Shown: piece after piece, positions 24,429 through 35,120 of the stretch
Layout: each line of letters starts with the position of its first letter
Position numbering within the stretch: position 1 is the stretch's first letter
Notes under the pieces: generated by a model
Told to the model about the DNA's origin: nothing
Seen by the model: only the letters and a program-made list of their open reading frames with translations
The model's database searches: none
Translations under genes and position numbers: made by a program
DNA from: Lepeophtheirus salmonis
Taxonomy: Eukaryota > Arthropoda > Copepoda > Siphonostomatoida > Caligidae
Length of the DNA stretch: 64,000 nucleotides
NCBI RefSeq assembly: GCF_016086655.4
Contig: NC_052136.2
Coordinates: forward strand, 55,668,492-55,732,491
Direction of reading: 5' to 3'

Positions 24429-25553
24429 CCCTTTATTAAGCCACTGCAATCTATAGAATATGTATTCACATACATTGTAAAACGAATATTATGTTTCTTC
24501 TTAAGTGAAGAAAAACAAAACGACGGGATAATACTATTTTTTTAAATATATTATTTGGAGCGTGTGCCTGATAAAACCCACATTTATTATTGTTAATTAA
24601 GCAGAGATCACGAAAATGCCATTAAAACCTTCAATCACAATAGGTTTGACTTTACACCCTATTTCAATTAGGGTTCATCTCCTTGCTCTAAAATAATAAT
24701 TAATTAATACAATTAGTCCAAAAATAAAACTAATTATAATTTATTTTGTATATTTTTGGCACGCATCCTTTTATTGCTTATTTATTAAAATTAAGTTACA
24801 CAAAAAAAAAAATCAGTCAAAATCCCACTTTTTTTTCGGAAAATCTTTTTATGTTGTAATAAATATAAGGCTTCCAAATATGATTCCTCATTTAAATTTA
24901 TTTTTGTATAGTTAGACACATTTTTACTTAAAAATAATTAATATTTTGAATGTTGGAATGTTTTGTATCAATTTATACTTCTATTGTCTTTCATCTATAT
25001 ACTTCTTTCACGTCGAAATAGGACTCCAAAAACGTGGTTTCGAAAAGTAAGCTATAATGGCCAAGCCTACATCAATTAAAGTTTTTAATGGTAATTTTCT
25101 TTCTATGCCATAGTTAACCAAAGCATTAGTGAGCGGTGCTCAAAATTATATTGTGGGACCTTCCTCATTGTTTTAAATAGTGAGCGAGTGCGCTTTACAT
25201 TTTAGAAGAACGATAAAATCGCTTGAATTGGCTCTCATTTATAAAAGTTTTTATAACTCTTTCTGTTTCTACACCTGTTTAGACTCAGCTGTTGGTTCCC
25301 CCAGAGACACGGCCAGCTACTTCTTTTGTGGAAATACAGTCAGAAAATAAATTTTTATTTTTTGTAAATTAATTTTAAAAACTGATATATAACTTTTTTA
25401 TTTTTGTATGTTGTAAATTGACACAAGATCTTAAAATCTCATGCAAGCGTAATTTCAAAAACTTGAAAAACCTTTGTACAAGCTCAAGCTAGTTATCAGG
25501 CTTAAGTGGATGATATTGCACAAAGGTTTTTCATAAATATATGTCCCCTAAGA
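24429..25553. other. AT-rich DNA, nothing certain
   Basis: No gene. Around 25115-25195 two GAGCG-rich words (GTGAGCGGTGCTC, GTGAGCGAGTGCGC) resemble those in the element at 25554-25907. Confidence 0.4.
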
Positions 25554-25907
25554 CAGTGGTTCCTAAACTTTTTGTTCTCAAAACCCGCCAAAATAGAAAT
25601 CAAAATTTCTTGACACATATATTTGAATTACACCATCATTTGGATTATTATAATCTATTACAAATAATGCATGGTTGGCACAAATCATACGGCACACTTG
25701 AACTTGCAATTATGATGTGTTGTCAAATTTAAATACACCTATACGAGTGAAAAAGTGAGAGCAGCTCATTTTTAGTTGAGCAGGAGGGGGAGTGCGCTCA
25801 ATGTTTTAAAAAACGAGCGAGAGCGGGCGTGCACTCACGAAATTAGTAGTAACTAAGTGGGAGCACGCTCAGGATTTCTGGAGCGGACAAAAAGTTTTAA
25901 ACCAAGT
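25554..25907. mobile_element. Possible hAT-type non-autonomous element
   Basis: The left end CAGTGGTTCCTAAACTTTTT is the classic hAT-type start; a reversed partner at 25890-25907 (CTTGGTTTAAAACTTTTTG) fits with one indel. The interior right half is rich in GAGCG/GCGCTC words. I could not find a matching 8-bp duplication, so the exact ends are uncertain. Confidence 0.45.
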
Positions 25908-26961
25908 AGGAAAACGAGGACCCAGGTAATCAATAGCTGAAAAATGTCTTGGTACACGGAAACTTTTTTTTTGTCCACTAGAGGTACTGTTTATTTTTTA
26001 TATGTACATATAATTAGGATTTATTATGTTATCTAATATATTTACTTTTTAGAGGATGTCCATTCAAGGTCCGGAAGACGGACTTAGCATAACTAGAGAA
26101 GATTTTTATAATATGGAGTTTTGTTAACTCACTAATTTGTATATTCAAGCTCAAATATGATTATGTTTATTCTGCATTCTTTTTTCATATATCATTAATG
26201 TAAAAATATATTTATTATAATTAAACTATAGACTCCAAGAAATGTCTCGAGTTCAAGTTCTCACCTCTATCAAAAATTGTATGTTAAATTATATATTTAT
26301 TATTATAATAATAAATCATAAATTTCTTCAAACTCCCTTTCTCTTTGGTGGGATATTCAAAAAAAGAAAAATTAAAGAATAAAATAATTTATTCATTCCC
26401 CACACCAGTTTAGTGTGCGATGTGTGCTTCATTAATCATTCCTCTTTATATGTCAGTCTACGTGAGTAGGAAAATAGCAGAGTGACGTCATATGAAAAGC
26501 GACATCTTGCGAAAACATGTTAAAACACTGCACCAGTGTATCTCCTCAGGCTAAAGGTCGCGTTTTGTTACTTGGTTTAAAGCTTTAGAGCAGACGAATG
26601 CTCTGTAGTTAACAGTGATAATTGTGGGGTCTAGGGGATGACAAACATGCAGTTGTTGAATGTAATTAATAGAGGGGGGAGGGGGAATAAAGCAGATCAA
26701 CAAAAAATGTCACAACATGTAATAATCATCAATAACTCATGCTTTTCTAAATTAATTCATTACGGCGCCGAGAACTCTAATTTTCAAACTATATACAGTA
26801 TACAAATAATAAGATGTATAAATTGATATACAGTATGTATAAAGATTCTATCTATAATTGATTCCTTCTGTACAAATACATAAGTCTTGGATATGTCAAA
26901 ACAATTTAATTTATTTTTATAATAAATTGTCAATTAGAGTATGCTAAATATACATTAATAA
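25908..26961. other. AT-rich DNA, nothing recognised
   Basis: Only short frames. One G-run (26672-26685) and a GCGCC word occur, without context that supports a gene. Confidence 0.5.
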
Positions 26962-27453
26962 TATTGTTGGGTTTAGGTCTAGAAATCTTAGACCGGACTG
27001 AAACCGTTATATTTTTTATTGGATCGAACTAATTCGGTCCAATAAAAAAGCTTGGACTAGACCAATCTCATAGAAAAATTCTGTTTAGATCGGTCCAAGC
27101 AAAAATTCAGTCTAGCTCCCCCTCCCCCAAAAAAAAAAAAACGGGCATGTCCAATTACAGACTTACATACAAATTGTTTATAACATGACATCATAAATAC
27201 TTTTTTATAAAAATATATATATACAGTTAATCTAAAAAATGACTGAACAACATATGTCCATTAATTGAAACCTAAAAAACGGTCCATAATATGAGACGGA
27301 AAAATATCGATCAGCAAAATGAGACCGAATAAAATAGGTCTACCGTGTAATACCGGGGTTTGGAGTGAAAAATTGGTCCAAATCGGTCTAGAAAAAAACA
27401 CTTAAGACCAAACTCAAAAAAGAAAAAAAGTACTGGACCGAGTCTCAACACTA
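26962..27453. repeat. GGACCG-rich dispersed element, longest copy
   Basis: Left TATTGTTGGGTTTAGGTCT and reversed right TAGTGTTGAGACTCGGTCC are imperfect inverted repeats. The interior has many (A/G)GACCG and CGGTC(C/T) words in both orientations (27000, 27060, 27090, 27345, 27380). The right terminus GGACCGAGTCTCAACACTA matches fragments ending near 12535 and 29412. Flanking 8-mers match at only 5 of 8 positions, so the target duplication is unproven. No coding content. Confidence 0.5.
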
Positions 27454-28260
27454 ATATATTAATGTAATAAAATTTAATATATGGGAGTTCCTTCTTTTGT
27501 TTGCTCGTAGTAACGTTTCATATAAGGTCAAATTAACAAATCGTGCTTCAAAACAATTAAACAAATCGATTCTCTCTGATAAACCTCCTTATTTAATGAT
27601 CTCATTTTATGTACATACTCGTAGTTAAAAGAAATAAAGAGTTATTGTTTGACGATAATAAAAATGAGTACTTGACTCTAGGTATGTACCATTTATCTTT
27701 CAGAGGCATATCTATGTACAAATAAAGAATTATACTTGATAATATATTATATGTACTGCGTCAAAATAAAACAATAACAATCTCAAGTTATTTTTTTACT
27801 TCAAAATGTACATACACCCCAATATTTCAAAGACATATTTGGGTCTATTTTAACCTTTGTAGTCAAATTTGTGGGATTAAATAAGATGTCCAAAATTTTA
27901 GCTATATTTTAAAACCCTTATAGGATATAAGAAACTTAATTTGACCCCGATATGGTCTTTCAAATAAAAAAATATCAATTTCACATTTTTATAAGAATAA
28001 ATTGTTTATATAAATGTAATTTAATTTCAATTAAATTCATCCCCTATAAAAATCATCCCCGGACATTTCCTTTCCACTTTGAAGGAGGATGTTTAGTTAC
28101 GTCATAGAATTCATGTTTCTAAACTAATTAGAAATTCTTGTATATGTAAGAAGGGCTGGGGCGGGGGGAGAGAGTGGGAAGTAGGTTCTGGCGGAGATGA
28201 GTGAATTATGGGCCACACCCTGGCATGCTTGTCGTGAAAAATGTCAATAAAATCATAAAA
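27454..28260. other. AT-rich DNA, nothing recognised
   Basis: No gene or delimitable repeat. A G-rich purine patch lies at 28155-28185. Confidence 0.5.
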
Positions 28261-28272
28261 ATATGGAGATGG

Positions 28273-28690
28273 ACCGTCATGTTAGTAGTCATAGCATCGT
28301 CCATGAGCTGAATATCGATCATTAAACTGTTTTGAACTATTTGCAGAAGGCTGAATACAAAAAGAATTTGTAAATAGGAAAATAATCATCTTTCATCAAG
28401 ACAACGCCATGCTACACACATCTTTGATGACGCGCCAGAAGCTCCGGGAGCTCGGATGGGAAGTCCTTATACCTCCACTTTGCAGTTTATATTTTCCACC
28501 TAGTGACTACTACCTGTCCTTGCCTATGGGCAACGCGCTCGGGGTTACAATTTGGCCTATATGGAGGTCTGTGAAAACTTGTTGTCCGATTTTTTTGCCC
28601 GTAGGGACAAATATGGTTTATTCGAAAAGGGCATTATGATGTTGGATTCTCGTGGCAACAATTTATAGAACAAAACAGTGTATACTAAGC
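28273..28690 (+). pseudogene. Mariner transposase relic (irritans/cecropia-like), internally deleted
   Basis: From 28273 the translation gives DRHVSSHSIVHELNIDH, a piece of the HTH, joined after a deletion to IIFHQDNAMLHTSLMTRQKL (second catalytic Asp) and RELGWEVLIPPLCSLYFPPS followed by DYY, the place of the third Asp. The C-terminal part is readable in two frames up to VATIYRTK. The first catalytic Asp region is missing. It resembles the N-terminal relic at 59.8 kb and may belong to that family. Confidence 0.85.
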
Positions 28691-29310
28691 TTAAATCGGT
28701 TGACTGTAACACTTATATTAAAAGCATTGAAATAAAATACGCAATTACTTTTTCCTCAAACTAATATATATTCCAAATAAAGAATAATAAAAAAAAAATG
28801 CAAAATTTTATAATATTTAATATGTTATTATATCTGATCCATATTATAATTTAGTGTCGGTCTACTGTCGGATCCGAGTAAGTTTCTGTCCATGCCGACT
28901 TAATTTATGTCTACTAGTATTTTGACGACTTCAGTTGAATTAATCACCCAAATATTCATCAAATACATATATAAAAAATTACATTTTATGAAGGATGAGC
29001 TAAGCAGTTTGAGGGAAAACTGTTTACCAACATCTCATAATAGCTACCACGTTGATTAGTTGGAGTCCTAAAAAATGCTAGAAAATATCCAATGTCCCAT
29101 GGGGAAACATCTATTAAATCTAATCAGAGGCTATAAATAGATTAAATTATGATAAAAAAATAAAATCACCTGGTGGTAGCGCTACCAAGCGTAAAACAGT
29201 TGAAGCAATAAAAATCTAAACAAATCAATAATAATATGAATTATACTCATCATTTGACTCATCCACTCAAGTCGAACTCATAATTGTTCAAGTCTACCCA
29301 ACATTTCCTT
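28691..29310. other. AT-rich DNA with a possible GGACCG-family end
   Basis: At 28853 TAGTGTCGGTCTACTGTCGG resembles the TAGTGTTGAGACTCGGTCC terminus of the GGACCG family. Otherwise nothing was recognised. Confidence 0.35.
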
Positions 29311-29315
29311 CCTTG

Positions 29316-29415
29316 GTCTGAAACTGACGGTCTGTACCGAAATCGGTCAAGAAAAGTCACTTAAGAGGACAAAAAGAAAAGAAAATCAGTCGCGGGCCGA
29401 GTTTCAACGCTAAAA
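29316..29415 (+). repeat. GGACCG-family fragment
   Basis: TCTGAAACTGACGGTCTG opens a short stretch with CGGTC words and an A-rich middle, ending GGGCCGAGTTTCAACGCTA, the shared terminus of this family. Confidence 0.5.
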
Positions 29416-29799
29416 ACTATGCCTTGAGGCCTCATCTATTTACATTGTACATAGGATATTAATGTTATAAATAATATATAACAAAATATGTTACCTTCAA
29501 AAATAAATTTGCCTTTTTGAATTAATTGTATACTATTAAATAACTAATTTAGGACTTTTCATAAATGTCAGTTATAAAAGAGGAATATCCGTTATTAAAC
29601 GTTGACACTTTAACCGGGCTCTACTGTATATATTTAAAACAAAAAGCATAGCGCTTTTTTTAGAATAGTGTAAGTACTCCAGAGTTAATTCTATCTAGTG
29701 GTACACTTAATTTACATTTTTATAAATTTAAAGTTTATTCGTCAACGTCGTTAAACTCGGAAAAAAATAGGTTTTGTGACTCAAGAGTCCTTATGTAAA

Positions 29800-30420
29800 G
29801 TTTCGACTAAATTAAAAACACAAAACAAACGAGAACGAGTAAAATGGAGCAATAAAGGACACTTTGAAGCTTCTGTCCTACAGTTTGTCGTATCAGGGAC
29901 TAAATACCTGGTTATATCACTTGGTCAGACAGAAGTTCACAATACCTGTCGGCACCTGTCTTTTGGCTCAAACCAGAGGGGTGCATGACACTGATTTTGC
30001 TCCATATGACCCCAAGGATCATTAAACTGGCTGGAATCTTGGTTTTAAAGACGTGAGGGACATTAGCTCTCTCTATAGATAACCATCTGTTATTCTGGAT
30101 GTTGTGGGATTTGTTGCCAGGCCACTCTTTCTCATCCGAATAAAATATGATTTAGTTACCATGTGACTTTAAATCGTTCAACAATTTTCTTCCGCAGGGA
30201 GTCTGGGTGCCCTTCATTTTGTCTGTAAGGATATATATTTTCTAGTAGCAGTATGAGTTTATCATACCAAGTCGATTTTATTGGCCTCGAGACTTTCCCA
30301 TAGCTTATTTTACACTTTTTGGAAAGAACGTTAATCGGAGTGTGAGGAAATGCCTTCAACAACCATTTCAGACCTACGAAGAATCTGTCAGTGCGTTTTT
30401 TTTTATCTCTCTGGGACTTT
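29800..30420 (-). pseudogene. Tc1/mariner-like transposase relic
   Basis: The minus translation from about 30420 shows DRFFVGLKWLLKAFPHTPIN, VLSKKCKISYGKV, then near 30150 a broken SDEKEW-like motif (LFG-EKEWPGN) holding the expected first catalytic region, NIQNNRWLSIERANVPHVFK and KIPASLMILGVI, and HPSGLSQKTGADRYCELLSD further on. The order (HTH, DEK, QNDRW, K-x-PASVM-x-LGV) is that of copepod Tc1/mariner transposases. Stops break it, and the C-terminal third is absent. Confidence 0.75.
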
Positions 30421-31893
30421 TAAGCTATTCTTGTATATGAAATATGGATTTGAATCACAATATGACGAAAGTGTATTGTATATATTCTATGAAGGTGTTT
30501 AGGTGTTTCCGACTCTCGATTAAGCTTCTTTCAAAAATGTAAAAAAAGCTGAAGGGGGTTTTTCATTCTTGGAAGAAAAGATAACTTTTAATTTAAAAAA
30601 AAATTGTTAATTGTATATGTAGCTTTTGGTTTCGACAATTAGTCATAGTTATATATTTTTTTTTTAAACATACATACTAGCAGAGTTGGATCTGGCTTGT
30701 TTCTTGCCCTGAACAATAAAAGTTTATAAGACCATTCATCGTCATAGTCTTCTTCCTTTTTTTAGAGGAAGGCCTGTGTAACCTTGAAAAATTATATTTT
30801 CAGTGATTGCCATTGCTACATCCCCTCCTGTATATTTAGTAAAAATAGGTTTGTATATTTAATCTTAAGAGACAGGAAGGCTCTTCTTCTCCCGTCTCTG
30901 AAAACTTCAGCCCAGAGCCTTAGTCTTGTCTTGCCCTTGGGTGAGGAAGTCCGGGCCTAAACACAGGCTATCAAAATGAGTACAGCAATTACTTAAGAAT
31001 GCCTTTCAAGAAATCACGACCACAATTTCACTCCTACATTTTGAGCGTGCTCCGTTTTTGTCCAATTGGGCGCTCATTAATTTTTAGAAAATGGGATTTT
31101 CCCAGCCAAATCAATCACTCAAAAACAGCACTATCTTCGATTTCTTTCAAGTTTGTCACTTATTTTAATATTAGTTAAAAAATCCAAAATTTACGTTTCT
31201 TTTTTTTTTTGTCTTCCGATTGATGATTTAGAGGCTTCTAAATCCTAAAGCCTTGACGTCACCTACACTATTTTTAAGTGGCTGTATTTTGAATATTTTT
31301 GAAGATATTGATCTACTATTAAAACCATTTAGTAGATAATTGTTTTATCCTTTTGTTGTATTTTATTGTACAAGCCAACAGAATGAGTTTTTATCCGTAA
31401 GGTAGCGAGGTAATATTTTCACCTGCAAAAAAAATCAATCATATCATTTTTAATTTCACTTAAATTTGTATATGTTAATTTGTAATATATCATAACCATA
31501 CACATTACACAACAAGTTTTGATATATGCATTCGATTCTACTTAAATACTACAGATGAAAATGTGTGCGTAGGTAGGGCAAATTTCTGAATATATAATGT
31601 ATTCTAAATATTGCACTCGAGTTTTTGCAATACATATGCTTTGTTTTAAGGAATCATTCTTTTGAATAAAGTGTACGTAAATTTGATTGGCAGTCCCTCC
31701 TCGAGAAGGAAATAATATACTTCAATTTTTAAGTCAGATAGCGTCCATGTCATACTATAATATTGACTTATACTTAACCAGTGCAGCTCCATCCAACAAA
31801 TTAAAGGAACATTCACAAAAAATAAAGTTGATTCAGTAATCTCAATCCCCCAAATATCAAATAATATCTCAAAATCCAGATGACTCAATCCAG
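30421..31893. other. AT-rich DNA, nothing recognised
   Basis: One patch (30870-30975) is GC-richer, with no long frame or known motif. GAGCG-type words occur at 31043-31075. No gene supported. Confidence 0.45.
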
Positions 31894-31898
31894 AATAT

Positions 31899-32401
31899 CA
31901 GCGGTGTCTGCAGGGGGAGTTCTGGGGGCTGTAGCCCCCCCCCCTATATGAAGATTTTTTATTCCTTCTAGAAAATGTAATATTTTAAATTTAATTAAAT
32001 TTTTCAAATTTTTTCCCAAAAAATTTAATTATCTATGAATAACTACAAATGTAATGTAATTTTGGAAACTTTTTTCCCAAAAATTTAAGTTTTTTTCTGT
32101 ACAGCTCTGGATTTTTGAAATTTTTGTTAGAAAAAATTAAGTTTTTAATTTTGGAAATTTTTTCGAAAAATTTGATTTTTTGAGAATAACTATGGATTTT
32201 TGGAATTTTTTTGGGAATAAATGGATTTTTGAAATTTAATTTTTTCTGAACAGCTCTAGATTTTTGAAATTTTTTCCAAAAATTTTAATTTTTCGGTATA
32301 CCTCTGGATTTTGGAAATTTTTTTTCTTAAAAATTGTAATTTTTCAGGATTAAAAATCCAAAAACCAAGCCCCCCTAATATAACCCTACGGACAACCCCT
32401 G
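31899..32401 (+). mobile_element. AT-rich terminal-inverted-repeat family, complete copy (503 bp)
   Basis: The ends are CAGCGGTGTCTGCAGGG and, reversed, CAGGGGTTGTCCGTAGGG; both are flanked by AATAT (31894-31898 and 32402-32406), so this copy can be delimited. Near the head is a perfect palindrome GGGGGCTGTAGCCCCC. The interior is A/T with repeated (T)GGATTTTTGAAATTTTTT units, and the tail has AAAAATCCAAAAACCAAGCC. No coding capacity. The superfamily is uncertain: the ends look hAT-like, but only 5 bases of duplication are visible rather than 8. Confidence 0.78.
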
Positions 32402-32406
32402 AATAT

Positions 32407-33109
32407 GGAATGGCTAGCTCAATTCTCATTTGGCCCAATGATGTACCTTTAATTCCTTCTTAACAGCATCTTCATCAATGAAGAGTTAAGTCATATTTTT
32501 ATAATCATGGTTCATATATTTAAAATGGCATGTCTATTTTCTTCATTTCCTTGTTATAAATTTGTGCCTACATTTACCATGATATTATATCATCCCTTAT
32601 CAGCTCCTGGACATGAAAGATAAATGGATTAACTATATACAATGTTTCGAAATGGAAGACCTTTAATAAGGAGCACAACATGATTAATGAGGATATCAGA
32701 AGATGTTCATTAATTATATCAAGTGACTCTTTCTGTAGATAAAATATCTCTTAAAAATGACAAACATGATGAAATCCTTGTTAAAGGTTTTAGATCAAAT
32801 ACGTTCATAATATTAGATAGGGTTTTTTTCGTTTCAAAAAGTAGGGGAGACTAAAATAGATGTAAAAGGGTATTTTACCTTGAACATCAGAAAAGCTACT
32901 TGGCCCATGAAAACATGGGTGTATGGGAAGGGTGATGTTATACTCCTTGGTTAAAATACCTTGTCAAATTCGTACGTATTTTATCAAAATTTGACCTCTT
33001 TTGACAGAATTAGAAAAAATATATATGTAAGCCACGCGAGCTGTTGCTATCATTCCTCATATATGGGGGGGGGAAGGCTAGACCCAATGCCCTTATATAA
33101 CTACTTATA
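32407..33109. other. AT-rich DNA, nothing recognised
   Basis: Short frames only. Confidence 0.5.
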
Positions 33110-33647
33110 ATGAGTAAAGTAAAAAGTTCTGTGTGTTTTTTCGCTTTCTTTTTACAATAAAATAATATAGTTATGATTATCCAAAATAGATGGTTTTCTT
33201 CAAAATGGTTTTCTGGCTCATTATTTTCACTTTCTGGAATGGAATAAGTCCTCACATGCCGGTGCAATTCCATTATTTGATCGACATTTTCGACTTTCAT
33301 ATTACCAGAACGGAATTGTTGGAACCACCACTTTGCTGATGCATTCGATACTATATTGTGACCATAAACAGCACAAATTTTTATAGCCGCCTGCTTCGCC
33401 TTTTCACCCTGGTCGTAGTGATACAGAGGAATGTATCGAATTTTCTCTTTTTTTACTTCCATTTTGGAAGGCTGTAACATACAACTCCCTTCACAAAGTA
33501 CAAAACTGTATTGGAGCTTTTTTTTAAAGTGTACGCATAACCAACCTTTAAGCATAATTAAAGCTTTTTTTGATGCAATGTAATAATCGAGAAATATAAA
33601 TCACTAAAGACATAAAGGGAAAACGCTTATAGTTTTTAATTCACCTA
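33110..33647 (-). mobile_element. Mariner-derived MITE, copy 2 (best preserved)
   Basis: The left end (GAGTAAAGTAAAAAGTTCTG, GTGTTTTTTCGCTTT) and reversed right end (TAGGTGAATTAAAAACTATA, AGCGTTTTCCCTTT) are inverted repeats. Minus strand from the ATG near 33462: MEVKKEKIRYI, YHYDQGEKAKQAA, ICAVYGHNIV, AKWWFQQFRSGNMKVENVD and ELHRHVRTYSI, the N-terminal HTH region of a mariner transposase in one open frame (33010-33555). Everything after about residue 110 is deleted, so no catalytic residues remain. Related copies lie at 11.0 and 42.5 kb. Confidence 0.85.
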
Positions 33648-34378
33648 TATAAATAGGTGTATTTTATATATATACGAGCAGGGAAGCAGCCACAACATGT
33701 TCATAACAATTGTAAATTAAAATTGGGAAAAATCAAATTTTGTGGTTGTGTGTGGGTTCGTCCGGAAATGAAACACAAATAAATGTATAGATTTTGCTGA
33801 ATTTATTCATGTAGGTTCTTAAAGCTCAAAAAATGGTGCCGGTAACATTTTTGTTTTTTTGTTTTTCAAGGCCATTGCAGCCTTAAAATAGTAATTTCCA
33901 AAAAAAAAAAAAAAAAAATTCACTAACAAATGACTACTTCTAATAAGATAAATAATTAACTCCGTAACATTCTAAGTATTATTCTCGCAGCATGTACGAT
34001 TTTGAGAATAATATGACACTTTATTGTATCACACAACCTTTCCTCCAAAAGGAAACTGAAAAAACGCCTGAAATCAGTTAGTAGTTAGTCAAATAAGTCC
34101 ATTTCAACAACTGCTATTTTTTCTTTAGTATTCCCAGAGTATTAATGTCATATTATTTTTCTACAATCTTTAAAATGAATATATATATATAGATATATAT
34201 ATTATAAAATCCTAAATAAAGTATCATAATATTGTTTTTTAATATTTGATACATTTGTATTTCTATATGATAGCTAAAATGTTTTAATATTAATAAAAAA
34301 TGGCCAATCTATATATTACATAAACTACGATGGATCACCAAGAATTTGTATTCCTATCCTTTTGGAAACAGAGCATAA
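33648..34378. other. AT-rich DNA with poly(A) and TA runs
   Basis: An A-run of 19 at 33901-33919 and a TA-rich stretch at 34180-34203. No gene. Confidence 0.5.
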
Positions 34379-34386
34379 GTATAGAA

Positions 34387-35112
34387 TAGGGGTCACCAAA
34401 CTTATACCATCTAGCCAGAATTGGCCCTCGACATCAGTTCATCTGGCCTGCAACTTGATTTTGCAAATTAAAACGTATTGAGAACGAAACTTTGTGATGA
34501 AATTCAAATTAAATTTGAATATGTTGTTGGGAAAATTAGATTGCTATGTGCCTATATAGCTATTGTTGTATGGCATTTTATGTGTCTTATGAGATTTCAA
34601 GAAATATATATTCAGTGCACAAGTAACACCAAGAGGAGCTACATTCATTTTCTTCATCTCCGTTTGGGTATCCCATAATTATGTACCTTTCCCGTTCTTT
34701 TACTTTCAGATCCCGTTTCCTTCACTCTTCATTATGGCTACTAAAAAAGTGAAAGAGGGACACTGGGTGTCCACTTTTCAAAGGAGAGTAGGGGCTAAAG
34801 TATTTCTTATTGGAAACAAAGTACAAGAGAGCTAGTTGCTTAATATGTAGCAAAAGTCTTACAGTTTTGAAAGAGATCTTTGTCATCACAATGGAGCAAA
34901 ACATCTAACAAAAGTTTTCTGGAACGTTATACTCTGAGAATTATGAGTTCATGAAATGTAGTTTAGAAACTCAAAGAAACTTCTTCACGAGGAAGTTAAC
35001 TGAATATAAATCTATCACTGTTATAACTTACAAAACATAATGATTATGGGGCCCGCGAACATAATTCTTTCATTTATCAGGCCCGCCGTAAAAATAAGCT
35101 TGGTGACCCCTG
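34387..35112 (+). mobile_element. hAT element remnant, 726 bp, with 8-bp target duplication
   Basis: The ends TAGGGGTCACCAAACTTAT and, reversed, CAGGGGTCACCAAGCTTAT differ at two of 19 positions. Flanks GTATAGAA (34379-34386) and GTAAAGAA (35113-35120) are a 7-of-8 target duplication. CAGGGGTCACC ends plus 8-bp duplication identify hAT. Inside is a broken BED-finger N-terminus. The rest of the transposase is deleted, so the copy is non-autonomous. Confidence 0.9.
34734..35030 (+). pseudogene. hAT transposase N-terminal relic (BED-type zinc finger)
   Basis: From the ATG at 34734: MATKKVKEGHWVSTFQRRVG, then after a frameshift CLICSKSLTVLKE, the C-x-x-C half of a BED-type finger as in ZBED5/GTF2IRD2-like hAT transposases, then KCSLETQRNFFTRK, equivalent to the QQ-x-FF region after the finger. 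The histidine half of the finger is not clean. The catalytic dimerisation domains are absent. Confidence 0.65.
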
Positions 35113-35120
35113 GTAAAGAA

